From positions 59,603,634 through 59,667,633 of the forward strand of contig OZ026517.1 in the NCBI GenBank assembly GCA_964019695.1: a DNA stretch of 64,000 nt, written 5' to 3'. Source of the DNA: Loripinus fragilis. Taxonomy: Eukaryota; Mollusca; Bivalvia; Lucinida; Lucinidae. Shown one piece after another: positions 47,501 through 51,600 of this stretch. The notes under the pieces were generated by a model, which had not been told where the DNA came from, searched no databases, and saw nothing but the letters and a program-made list of their open reading frames with translations. Both the position numbers and the translations under genes were made by a program. Positions within the stretch are counted from its first letter, which is position 1. Each line of letters starts with the position of its first letter.

Positions 47501-48248
47501 GAAATTGTCCTAAAATGACTGAAAAATTGATGACTGGGACATAAAGTATCAAAACAAACAAACAAAGCCTCTACCAAAATTGCATAATTTGTTTCCCTTG
47601 ACTGAATAAAATGGCAACCATAGGTATAAGTACAAAAAAATCATGACATAATTTTCAGTCACAGTGGAGTGAAATTGGTCAAATTTGAGTGTTTGTGGTA
47701 TGGGGACATCTGCCTTCTCTGAAAACAATACTACAGTAAAACCGGTGTAAAATGGCCACTCTCAAAAATACTGATGGCATTCCTTCTTGGTGACTCTTCA
47801 GTCTGAAGGTAATATTCTAGTGAGAGTTACTGGCCTTGATGACTATGTCTACCTACTGGTGGAGAGAAAATCAATACAGCTAGATGGCAACAAATTTGAT
47901 ATTATGGCATTCTTTCTGTATTTCACCTCACCAGCGTCACTGCCTTGTGTCCTTGAGCAAGACACATTAATCCTAGCTTAGTACTGGTTCAACCCAGGAA
48001 GACCAGTCCCTACATAAATGAAAGATTGATGAGACGTAAAGAATCAAATCAAACAAACAAAATTTCTGTATTTCAGTGACAGCATGGTGACTCTTCAGTC
48101 TGAAGGTAATATTCTAGTGAGAGTTACTGGCCTTGATGACTATGGCTACCTACTGGTAGAGACCTCTGGTGGAGAGAAAATCAGTGTACAGCCAGATGGC
48201 AACAGCTTTGATATGATGCAGAATCTCATCGCCTTCAAAACAAGATAG
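26298..48248 (+). CDS. HLCS: Holocarboxylase synthetase (biotin-protein ligase), 3' part of the gene
   Basis: HLCS activates biotin with ATP to biotinyl-AMP and attaches it to a lysine of carboxylases in cytosol and mitochondria. Six exons join in phase (263+68+161+115+214+172 nt) to 330 codons and TAG. Introns are about 9.8, 1.9, 2.3, 2.7 and 4.3 kb, all GT...AG. Counting from the first visible exon: a connector domain (1-95), K110-GRGGNAW (biotin/adenylate loop), K171-WPND, GGVLV at 185-189, the GIGVNV strand, and a C-terminal beta domain with VTGLDD and PDGNSFDM. I recognise close agreement with animal HLCS. Animal enzymes are about 700 residues long, so the N-terminal half is missing here. 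Each intron is loaded with transposons, but the reading frame is intact. Confidence 0.96.
26603..26850. mobile_element. TIR element GGCCAAATAAAAAA, ~250 bp
   Basis: Left GGCCAAATAAAAAAAAAA and right TTTTTTTATTTGGCC are inverted. Inner sequences TTTTAGGTAGGGTAAG and GTAGGGTTACCCTAAAC are further short inverted parts. It lies in HLCS intron A-B, just after the donor. Confidence 0.75.
27114..27310 (+). mobile_element. tRNA-derived SINE
   Basis: The head has the A-box-like CTTCAGTGGTAGAGAGC. The body has TGTTGTGTCCTTGAGCATGA, TTAGTACTGGTTCAACC and GTTGTTGACTGGATGTAAGG. It shares order and sequence with the copies at 47103 and 48806. The B box is poorly kept. Confidence 0.7.
27329..29771. repeat. 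Long tandem-unit repeat with hairpin head (GCTCACCTGAGCC)
   Basis: It begins with a hairpin, ATTAGCTCACCTGAGCC-GAA-GGCTCATGGGTGAGCTAAT, and ends near ATCAGGTGAGCGCTTTAGG, then CCTTCAGGTCCTCTAG. Between are about four units of roughly 400-450 bp. Each has a GGTCACATGACCAAGATGGC block, AAAACCCTTT, TTCTCTAGAACCAGAAGGCC, GGTTGACCTTGACCTACTT and TTCTCAGAAAC. The first unit is split by the hAT-like element at 27502-28264. It lies in HLCS intron A-B. Confidence 0.8.
27502..28264. mobile_element. hAT-like non-autonomous element nested in a tandem repeat
   Basis: The left end TAGGGCTGCCACGATTCACC and the right end TATCGTGGCA...TCGTCGCAGCCCTA are inverted, with the TAGGGCTG start typical of many hAT elements. 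There is no transposase. Flanking bases do not give a clean 8-bp duplication, so insertion was old or the ends have drifted. Confidence 0.7.
29899..30051. repeat. Solo hairpin unit, ACTCAAAAGAACC family
   Basis: TTGAGCGTAAAATTGTGAAT leads into GTTTTGGGTGCCCAAAAGAA, CCATCTCA and the inverse TGAGATGGTTCTTTTGAGTA, CCCACAACATATG. It matches 42575-42731 along about 150 bp. Confidence 0.8.
30016..30656. other. No gene; foldback fragment only
   Basis: Bases 30110-30180 carry GGATCCTGATCAGCTGG and GATCTAGATGTACACT, a fragment related to 9380-9470. The remainder is intronic AT-rich sequence without a recognised feature. Confidence 0.45.
31489..32280 (+). pseudogene. LINE endonuclease domain (craniofacial development protein 2-like)
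   Basis: I chose ATG at 31489; the open frame continues back to 31414. The AP-endonuclease blocks are FRVGTLNVNTLKGR, VDLCCVQETRYRGG (catalytic E), GVGVFVAEKW, LSVYAPQCG, PCGDWNGHVG (D and N) and TQIDFMLF. The domain stops at TGA 32278-32280, where the next codons (KSLHKLVMDVKV) clearly continue the protein. A single C-to-T change of an arginine codon would explain the stop. Confidence 0.85.
32372..34552 (+). pseudogene. LINE reverse transcriptase with PHD-like finger
   Basis: The true protein frame enters near 32448, after a frameshift; the first ~25 codons of this frame are out of register. RT blocks: DWEESFVVCLYKGKG, NYQGLKLTEQAMKILER, QFGFVPGRGTTDAIF, MAFVDLEKAFDRVPR (A), GVHQGSVLSPLLFIIV (B), LYAGDLVIIADS (C) and KGLRVNAGKTK (D). 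Motif C has G for the first aspartate (GGT at 33713-33715), so the polymerase is dead. A cysteine/histidine finger follows (CAVC...CNGC...HKKC...CARC). Then come VASFCYLGDMLSAGGG and RRLRWFGHVARSS. A slip in the G-run near 34512 ends the frame; the tail continues to 34718. Confidence 0.9.
34553..34718 (+). pseudogene. C-terminal tail of the RTE-like LINE, frameshifted
   Basis: In the next frame the sequence gives a tail with DCREWKLTTV, DPQERSTWRSGVRSAMRAAS and DDAPAPAR before TAA at 34716. It is the natural continuation of the RT protein after the slip in a run of seven Gs near 34512. Confidence 0.7.
35587..36332. other. HLCS intron A-B, 3' part; nothing recognised
   Basis: AT-rich intron with a short GATGAT/GACGATG-rich run near 36181-36225. 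The branch-point and pyrimidine region of exon B precedes 36332. No repeat or RNA gene is recognised. Confidence 0.5.
36333..36400 (+). CDS. HLCS: HLCS exon B
   Basis: A 68-nt exon after CATATCTTTTGTAG. It encodes LLFSVHKDNGLIAIAKQQTS and then GK, and ends in AAAG before GTAAGA. The split glycine codons on both sides complete DG and KG exactly, which confirms both junctions. GLIAIAKQQTSGKG is the strand and start of the biotinyl-AMP loop. A long upstream intron carries the hAT/LINE composite. Confidence 0.95.
36871..36937. repeat. Near-perfect hairpin element, AATTGTCTGC family
   Basis: AATAAGGCATGATATTTCAT, then GTGAATTGTCTGC, is the inverse of GCAGACAATTCACATGAAAT, then ATCTTACTTATT. The arms are about 32 bp around GCTAGC. 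The related copy at 6571 shows this is a family. Confidence 0.85.
37433..37677. repeat. ~240-bp repeat, copy upstream of exon C
   Basis: CATGAATATTCATG, AAGCTCCACCCACTATGAAT, then GATCAGGCAGCTCTTA with its inverse AGAGCTGCCTGATC, GGGTCTGCTC and TGCCTCTATGAGGTAAAGGG. The same order is found at 38505-38733, on the other side of the exon. Confidence 0.85.
37866..38235. mobile_element. GATCTGGGTCC-family foldback split by another MITE
   Basis: The left half TGGCATCTGCTTATAGCC, then CAGTTTGGACCGAGATCAGG, and the right half GCTGATCTGTATCAAAGC, then TTTGACACCCTGATGG and TTAACAGATG, belong to one element. The MITE at 37921-38130 lies between them. Confidence 0.75.
37921..38130. mobile_element. MITE, CTCAACTCAACTGAGCAT family, copy 1
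   Basis: TATCAAACTTTTTTATGCTC at the left and GAGCATAAAAAAGTTTTATA at the right are inverted. The inside carries ATTTATCCTG, a CAATTGTTGGCATTTTAA block, ATTTATTAGCAGGATAAATA and CATCATATGAGA. Full relatives lie at 47245-47472 and 48378-48597. Exact ends are uncertain because host and element share CC/GG bases. Confidence 0.8.
38324..38484 (+). CDS. HLCS: HLCS exon C (biotin/adenylate-binding loop)
   Basis: The acceptor is CATTTTATTTTAG. With the preceding G it starts GRGGNAWLSPIGCAVFTLHV, the signature of class II biotin-protein ligases, and ends LPGYK before GTATGG. The exon is flanked by two direct copies of a ~240-bp repeat (37433-37677 and 38505-38733). Confidence 0.97.
38505..38733. repeat. 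~240-bp repeat, copy downstream of exon C
   Basis: This is the second copy of the 37433-37677 repeat in the same orientation. It includes the CATGAATATTCATG start, the GATCAGGCAGCTCTT-AAAAGAGCTGCCTGATC palindrome and the GCCTCTATGAGGTAAAGGGT end. Confidence 0.85.
39001..39350. repeat. Three tandem units of ~118 bp
   Basis: Units start near 39001, 39112 and 39232. Each has GGTC or GGTGAAAAT, a TTTTTTCAGAA-like run, GTTGCATATCAAATTAAAG and GAATGAAGCATACAACAACA, then TGCAAGCAAATATTTTG and CTTACAC. The short open frames across it are by-products. Confidence 0.8.
39708..39895. repeat. Dispersed repeat with GTTCGAGCCATC motif
   Basis: ACAGTAGAATGTCATTGGCT, then TAGTTCTAGCCAAGGGTAGT, TCGAGCCATCTAAGG and later GAGCCATCAGAGTTTGAGCC. 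The style (ACAGTAGAA start and repeated 'GAGCCA') is that of a common invertebrate interspersed repeat. There is only one copy in this window, so confidence is modest. Confidence 0.4.
40218..40322. mobile_element. Partial MITE, ACAGTAAAACC family
   Basis: TCTGCAATACTTTTGACCTT, CATTAAG, then GTCTATTTTTGAGTTGCC and TTTTACACGGGTTTTTACTG match the right half of the complete copy at 43805-44000. Confidence 0.7.
40480..40655. mobile_element. Foldback MITE, GATCTGGGTCC family
   Basis: AACCTTTGCAAACAGTTTGA, then ACCAAGATCAGG, a GTCGGTCATG centre, CAAACCATTTGACACTCTGA and an AT-rich run ending GTCAGCAGACGAC. The left end is extended by a partial duplicate (GGCAAACAGTGTGGACC). Confidence 0.7.
40749..40863 (+). 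CDS. HLCS: HLCS exon D (KWPND motif)
   Basis: The acceptor is TTTTTGTATTAG. The exon encodes DIELRLKWPNDIYYGSEIKL, then GGVLVKSTIMDGIVHATV, and ends in the first base of a glycine codon before GTAAGTA. The KWPND lysine and the following KLGGVLV strand form part of the biotin and ATP pocket. The GTCACTGTGACC repeat element begins about 120 bp into the downstream intron. Confidence 0.97.
40984..42556. repeat. TIR-bounded tandem-core element with CCGT microsatellite
   Basis: It starts TTATGCCCCCAAAGGAAC and ends AATTCCTTTGGGGGCATTCG, an inverted pair. A (CCGT)n tract (about 41026-41056) is followed by about ten ~145-bp units. Each reads GCATATCTCCTATATTCTTT, TAGGAATTCCAAATTTGG, TGTGTGGATGCATCTTGGGA and GGGTCACTGTGACCTTGACC. 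Two unit types alternate (GCGTACCATTTTCGGG and GCGTACCATAATTGGG). It lies in HLCS intron D-E, about 120 bp after the donor. The minus-strand open frames inside it are repeat by-products. Confidence 0.85.
41162..42181. promoter_or_regulatory. Eight perfect GGTCACTGTGACC palindromes (estrogen-response-element type)
   Basis: Perfect GGTCA-CTG-TGACC sites lie at 41162, 41302, 41452, 41592, 41739, 41889, 42029 and 42169, spaced 137-150 bp apart. Each is followed by TGACCTTGACC or TGACCTTGAAC, which on the other strand contains the extended half-site TCAAGGTCA. Two further units are eroded (near 42308 and 42428). By sequence these are consensus nuclear-receptor sites. Whether they bind anything is unknown; they may simply be part of a repeat. 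Confidence 0.55.
42575..42731. repeat. Solo hairpin unit, ACTCAAAAGAACC family
   Basis: TTGAGCGTGAAATTGTAAAT leads into GTTTTGGGTGCTCATAAAAA, CCGTCTCA and the inverse TGAGACGGTTCTTTTGAGTA, CCCACAACATATG. It is the closest relative of 29899-30051. Both lie in HLCS introns. Confidence 0.8.
42901..43090 (+). mobile_element. Second SINE-like family with tRNA-like head
   Basis: The head ACCATTGTGTAGTGGATAGA, CCACTCGCC and the B-box-like TCAAGTTCGATCTCC resemble a tRNA. The tail CATATGACCTTAACTTATGG, TAGGATGTAAAACACA is shared with 48991-49135. Confidence 0.55.
43091..43538. other. HLCS intron D-E, 3' end; nothing recognised
   Basis: AT-rich intron with short ATTTGATGGGCCA-type repeats near 43148-43200. 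It leads to the exon E acceptor. Confidence 0.45.
43539..43752 (+). CDS. HLCS: HLCS exon E
   Basis: The acceptor is CTCTGGTTACAG. It encodes GIGVNVSNSSPTICINDLIQ, then helical sequence to YYERWLH, and ends in AG before GTGAGG. The GIGVNV strand closes the active-site sheet. The helices that follow link to the C-terminal domain. The last ~23 bases and the donor reappear in the minisatellite at 45855-46750. Confidence 0.96.
43805..44000. mobile_element. MITE, ACAGTAAAACCTGTGTAAAA family
   Basis: The left end ACTGTGTAAAATGGCCACTC, TCAAAAA pairs with the right end TTTTTGAGTGGCCATTTTAC, ACAGGTTTTACT. The interior AATGCAGGTCAAAAGTATTG, CAGAATG is itself inverted against GCAATACTTTCGACC. The copy at 50046-50236 is its counterpart. 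Confidence 0.85.
43999..45545. mobile_element. Long-armed foldback element interrupted by a hAT element
   Basis: The left arm is AAGAAATGAATTTGATTTTT, GGAATGTTCATGGAATCATG (to 44041), and it resumes after the inserted element as TACTTCCGGTCTCTTGCAAA (45435-45455). The right arm (45474-45545) is its inverse: TTTGCAAGAGACCCGAAGTA, TTCGTGATTCCATGAACATC, CCAAAAATTGAATTTATTAC. With the insert and one duplication removed, the arms are about 64 bp around a ~20-bp loop. Confidence 0.85.
44034..45434. mobile_element. hAT-type non-autonomous element with 8-bp target duplication
   Basis: CAGACCTGGGG starts at 44042, and the inverse CCCCAGGTCTG ends at 45426. Both are flanked by ATCATGAA (44034-44041 and 45427-45434). 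Subterminal regions on both sides are rich in TGTAATTGTAATCAT. The interior is non-coding AT-rich DNA. Eight-base duplication and short TIRs fit the hAT superfamily. Confidence 0.88.
45546..45854. other. No recognisable feature
   Basis: A 60-codon open frame at 45681-45863 has no recognised domain and runs into the minisatellite. It is probably chance. Confidence 0.4.
45855..46750 (+). repeat. Minisatellite (~13 units of ~60-80 bp) derived from the exon E/donor junction
   Basis: Units read TACTATGAAAGATGGGAGAA, AGGTTTAATTTTAATTATTT, GCCTGCTGGGTAATTTTGCA, TACAGATG. Unit starts lie near 45855, 45935, 46002, 46061, 46130, 46190, 46261, 46329, 46397, 46464, 46532, 46601 and 46685. The first and twelfth units keep GATGGCTTCATAG or GATAGCTTCATAGGTGAGG, the same as the end of exon E with its donor (43730-43758). 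The intron start after exon E also has GATGGGTAATTTTGCGTACA. The array therefore grew from that junction. Confidence 0.88.
46769..46922. mobile_element. Foldback MITE, GATCTGGGTCC family (clearest copy)
   Basis: GTTGTCTGCTGATTTTC at the left and GATAATCGGCAGAC at the right are inverted. The inner parts ACAGTTTGGATCCAGATCGA and GGCCTGATCTGGGCCCACAC, TGT are inverted around a CGACAAAGTGTCG palindrome. Confidence 0.85.
47103..47568 (+). mobile_element. tRNA-derived SINE split by a MITE
   Basis: The head GGGAGCGCAGTCACTCAGTT, GGTAGAGC (A box) and the B-box-like TTGTTTGAGACTCACTG are followed by the body TGTGTCCTTGACTAAGACAC and GCTTAGTATTGGCC. The MITE at 47245-47472 interrupts it. The body resumes with CAGGTTCAACCCATGAAGAC, TGACTGGGACATAAAG and the tail CAAAACAAACAAACAAA. 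Confidence 0.8.
47245..47472. mobile_element. MITE, CTCAACTCAACTGAGCAT family, copy 2
   Basis: AGGTTATAAAACTG, ACTCAACTCAGCTGAGCATG at the left, and GTTGAGTTGAGCATGAAAAA, AGTTCTATAACCT at the right. The central AAATGTTAAAATGCCAACAG and its inverse TTGTTGGCATTTTAACATTT form a second hairpin. Confidence 0.85.
47728..47767. mobile_element. Fragment of the ACAGTAAAACC MITE
   Basis: CTACAGTAAAACCGGTGTAA, AATGGCCACTCTCAAAAATA equals the left end of that family (43805, 50046). It directly precedes the broken exon copy. Confidence 0.7.
47788..47912 (+). pseudogene. HLCS: Broken duplicate of HLCS terminal exon
   Basis: About 80 bases from TGGTGACTCTTCAGTCTGAA onward are nearly identical to exon F; the copy then diverges. 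It has a 13-base deletion in the ETSGG codons and a 2-base deletion after AAAATCA. It loses the QNLIAFKTR end and the stop, and reads on into a pyrimidine-rich tract. It has no acceptor of its own (CCTTCTTGG instead of TTTCAG). It would encode LVRVTGLDDYVYLLVERKS. I infer a recent tandem duplication of the exon; this is the unused copy. Confidence 0.88.
47926..48062 (+). mobile_element. 5'-truncated SINE with 13-bp target duplication
   Basis: The body CCTTGTGTCCTTGAGCAAGA, TTAGTACTGGTTCAACCC and the tail AATCAAATCAAACAAACAAA are flanked by identical TTTCTGTATTTCA (47913-47925 and 48063-48075). The right copy of this duplication, with the next G, is the acceptor of HLCS exon F. Confidence 0.9.
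48077..48248 (+). CDS. HLCS: HLCS terminal exon F (C-terminal domain)
   Basis: The acceptor TTTCTGTATTTCAG lies inside the right-hand target duplication of a SINE. It encodes SDSMVTLQSEGNILVRVTGL, then DDYGYLLVETSGGEKISVQP and DGNSFDMMQNLIAFKTR, then TAG. This is the small beta-barrel that covers the active site. A broken copy of the exon lies just upstream at 47788-47912. No firm polyadenylation site is visible; AATAAA at 48514-48519, inside a MITE, is a candidate. Confidence 0.96.
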
Positions 48249-48365
48249 ACGAACAGAAAAAAAGTTGAAAGAAAATTGTAAAACTAAGGCTTTTTCCGGC
48301 GGATGATGTTTTTATACTTATTGAATAGACCAGCAGTGAATGCTGCAGATGAGCCAACACATTCT

Positions 48366-48606
48366 GGCCTTGCCCCTAGGTTGCAAAACTTTTTCCATGC
48401 TCAACTCAGCTGAGCGCGAAATTTATCCTGCTCATAAATGTTAAAATGCCAACAATTGTTGTCATTTTAACATTTATTAGCATGATTAATACATCATCTG
48501 AGAGACTTAAAGCAATAAACTTCTTCATTTGTGTGTATTTTATGAGCAGTTGAAATTTCCTGCTCAGTTGAGTTGAGCATAAGTTTTTTTATAACCTCGG
48601 GGCCTG
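48366..48606. mobile_element. MITE, CTCAACTCAACTGAGCAT family, copy 3
   Basis: The ends GGCCTTGCCCCTAGGTTGCA and ATAACCTCGGGGCC are inverted. Inner TGCTCAACTCAGCTGAGC and CTCAGTTGAGTTGAGCAT follow. The AATAAA at 48514-48519 lies inside. It sits in the presumed HLCS 3' UTR or just beyond. Confidence 0.8.
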
Positions 48607-48805
48607 GACCTTTACAACTGCCAACTTGCATACACAAAGTAAAGAATTAGATAATGGCTCAGGGCTCAAACCAACATTAAAATCTTACCAACTGGTTAAA
48701 CCTTTGCATGCTATTATAACCTAAAGTTGTCTGCTGATTCTTTTCAGAATTAAATTTTGAAAACTATTTCGGTAATAACATCAGTAGTTGTTACATCAAA
48801 TCCTA

Positions 48806-48990
48806 GAGAGCAGATAGAGTGCTTGACTCGAGACCAAGGGGCCCCGGGTTTGAGTCTCACCGGCGTCACTGTGTTGTGTCCTTGAGCAAGACACATTTAT
48901 CCTTGCTTAGTACTGGTTCAACCCAGGAAGACCTGTCCTGACATAGCTGAAAAATTGTTGACAGGGACGTGAAGAATCAAATCAAACAAA
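48806..48990 (+). mobile_element. tRNA-derived SINE (best-preserved copy)
   Basis: The A-box region GAGCAGATAGAGTGCTTGAC, B box GGGTTTGAGTCTCACC, body CACTGTGTTGTGTCCTTGAG, CAAGACACATT, TTAGTACTGGTTCAACCCAG, TTGTTGACAGGGACGTGAAG and tail AATCAAATCAAACAAACAG. This is the reference for the shorter copies. Confidence 0.8.
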
Positions 48991-49135
48991 CAGCCTAGGG
49001 TCCCGAGTTTGATCCCAGGAGACATCATTTGGAGACTGGGCCTCAGTTTAGAGGCTCATACGACAGACTGGTCTAGTGGCTGTGTCCCATTCTCCATATG
49101 ACCTTAGGTATTGGTGGGACGTTAAACACAAACTC
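48991..49135 (+). mobile_element. SINE-like fragment related to 42901-43090
   Basis: CGAGTTTGATCCCAGG (B-box-like) and then TCCATATGACCTTAGGTATT, GGTGGGACGTTAAACAC match the tail of the second SINE-like family, followed by a CTCACTCACTC run. Confidence 0.55.
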
Positions 49136-49323
49136 TCACTCACTCCCTCACTCACAAACACTTGTTTTTTGGTGCTTCTCCCATTGAAGTCATCCCAACA
49201 CTAAGCAGTGTAGTTCTTTACACACTAGTGGCAACGTTTTGTCTTCTACTGATAACTTTTGTAGGCCCAACAAAATATAAGGATTGAGGCAGACCCAGAG
49301 TGCTAGACATTTTGCTGATGTTC

Positions 49324-49730
49324 CTGAATAATGAAATTGCACAACTGAATAATGAAATTGCACAACTGAATAATGCAATTGCACAACTGAATAATGCAAT
49401 TGCACAACTGAATAATGCAATTGCACAACTGAATAATGCAATTGCACAACTGAATAATGCAATTGCACAACTGAACAAAGCAATTGCACAACTGAATAAT
49501 GCAATTGCACAACTGAATAATGTAATTTCACAACTGAATAATGAAATTGCACAACTGAATAATGCAATTGCACAAATGAATATAATAAAATTGCACAACT
49601 GAATAATGCAATTGCACAACTGAATAATGAAATTGCACAACTGAATAATGAAATTGCACAACTGAATAATGAAATTGCACAACTGAATAATGAAATTGCA
49701 CAACTGAATAATGAAATTGCACAACTGAAT
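49324..49730. repeat. 21-bp minisatellite, about 19 units
   Basis: The unit is CTGAATAATGCAATTGCACA+A, with G-to-A variants (GAAATTG). One disturbed unit near 49575-49595 shifts the register. Because 21 bp is seven codons, several frames on both strands stay open; the plus frame reads NNAIAQL repeated. No splice site, start context or homology supports coding. Confidence 0.92.
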
Positions 49731-50045
49731 TGACTGGAAAGAAGAAGTTTACCCATAATGTACTTTTGTATTCATTGGTGACAGTTTTCAGGACTATTCC
49801 TGAATTCAGGATTTTGAGGCTGATTTTCTGTGGAAAGACAGCCTCAGAATGCTGAATTAGAAAGATTCCTATAGCTTCTGTGATTCTTTTTCAGTTTGTT
49901 TAAAAATAATTTACCATTTAACTTGTAACTGTGAATATTTAGTAGGCATACTGCAGGTTTTAAGATTGGAATTTCAAAAGTTCAGGATTTTGGAAATTTT
50001 GAACTTTCACCAATGAATATGACTATGTGCGCTTAAAATGTCAGT

Positions 50046-50236
50046 TACAGTAAAACCTGTGTAAAACGGCCACTCAAAAATTGACAAAACAAAGATCTTA
50101 ATGACAAATGGTAGCTTAATGAAGGTCAAAAGTATTGCAGAATGCTCCCTTTGGACCTGCATTGAGCAATAATTGGGTTTGAAAACCAATTTTCGGTCTT
50201 TTTGTGAGTGGCCAATTTACGCAGGTTTTACTATAC
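50046..50236. mobile_element. MITE, ACAGTAAAACCTGTGTAAAA family
   Basis: The left TACAGTAAAACCTGTGTAAA, ACGGCCACTC pairs with the right GAGTGGCCAATTTACGCAGG, TTTTACTATA. The interior TTAATGAAGGTCAAAAGTAT, TGCAGAATG matches 43805-44000. Confidence 0.88.
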
Positions 50237-50623
50237 AGTAATTATCTTAGTTTGCTTTATATATAGAGGATCTTGCATGAGTACTCATGATTTATTGACT
50301 TTATTAAAAGAGTTGGGGAAAACTGATAAAATGCGAGGCTTGCTGAGTATTTTGTCTCTTCGCAACGAGTTCAATAAATTCAATAATACAGGAGCAAGGT
50401 TCTCTTTATCACATGACATTAAATTTTACTTAAAAATCTCATTTTTGGCATGAGAACATCAAGATTTAGCCACTTGTATACAATGGTAAAATGGACGTAA
50501 TTATGTAACGTTACTAAATCTGTATACCACTTGTGGTTTATTGCTTTTATTGCAGGGCGTTATATCACTCCCATCATGTGATAACAATGAATACAAATCA
50601 GTTGTATACGATAAATTGGGCAG

Positions 50624-50766
50624 GTACTTCATACTCCCTGTCCCGAATTCTGTCCCAGGCACATGCCTATGCAATATACTAAGACACAAAGTATCTCAGC
50701 ATAATTTTCACAATATTCATCTATTAAACGTAGACAGTAAATTTCGGGACACGGAGTATGAAGTAC
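50624..50766. repeat. 26-bp inverted repeat with ~90-bp loop
   Basis: GTACTTCATACTCCCTGTCC, CGAATT at 50624-50649 pairs with AATTTCGGGACACGGAGTAT, GAAGTAC at 50740-50766, with two or three mismatches. GTCCC/GGGAC pieces recur at 50652 and 50812. It may mark an outer part of the giant foldback that follows. Confidence 0.7.
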
Positions 50767-50879
50767 GTAGCCCACAGGAGTCCCCATGTATTTCTATAGA
50801 CCAAATAATTTCGGGACAAAAATGACTGAAATGATTAGACTGTACATATATTCTATTGAGATATCACATACATATGGAA

Positions 50880-51600
50880 GGTCCCGATTTTAAGTTCTAA
50901 GTTAAGTAAGTTGCCATAGCTGTCCATTATAACAGATGAGTTCGGTAAGTTAGGCCTTTAAACAACGGCAATGTTACAAGAGAGCCCTGAGCTAAGTTTG
51001 ATGAGTTACAATAGCTACATGTATATATTATGATACACTGTGTGTCTACCCTCCCTCCACCCCTTTTATTTCTTTCATATGACTTACAACTCAGCTCAGC
51101 TTACTCAACTCATCAAGCTGAGCAAAATAAGCAATTTTCGCCACTTTTTCCGGACAAGATACCTATACCACTCAGCTCAGCTTACTCAACTCATCCAGCT
51201 CAGCTTACAACTTATGCTACTTAACTTACCTAAGTTGAGTTGGATAAGTTGAACTATAAGTCAGCGGTCAGTATATTTATAAACAACAAACAACAAACAT
51301 ACATATGATAGGTCCCTATATTCTAAGTTCTAAGTTGAGTAAGTTGCCATAGCTGTCCATTATAGCCGATGAGTTCGCTAAGTTGGGTCTTTATACAATG
51401 ATATGAATCCAGATGCTTCAATGGCTGAGCTAAGTTCGGTAAGTTATAATAGCTGCGCATATGTTAGGATGAGTTGGTGATATGTGTCCAGATGCTTCAA
51501 TGGCTGAGCTAAGTTCGGTAAGTTATAATAGCTGCGCAAATGTTAGGATGAGTTGGTCATGAGTACAACATTGGACCATTATATGCAGCAAGATGCAAGC
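50880..51600. repeat. Non-satellite terminal domain of the giant foldback, left side
   Basis: It contains a direct duplication (50886-51010 and about 51318-51450: TTCTAAGTT, AGTAAGTTGCCATAGCTGTC, CATTATA). Two further copies of GATGCTTCAATGGCTGAGCT, AAGTTCGGTAAGTTATAATA, GCTGCGCA, ATGTTAGGATGAGTTGGT lie at 51410-51560. At 51084-51228 a short stretch has the word repeats on the opposite strand. The part from about 51372 onward has a mirrored counterpart at 63745-64000. Confidence 0.85.

Noticed and set aside
47787..47981. Alternative HLCS terminal exon
   Set aside because: Despite near identity at its start, it has 13- and 2-base deletions, lacks an acceptor, and lacks the conserved C-terminus. 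Kept as a pseudo-exon.
49190..49756. Minus-strand frames of 188 and 168 codons with repeated FSCAISL or IIQLCNF
   Set aside because: They are the 21-bp minisatellite in other frames. A short period divisible by three keeps several frames open by itself.
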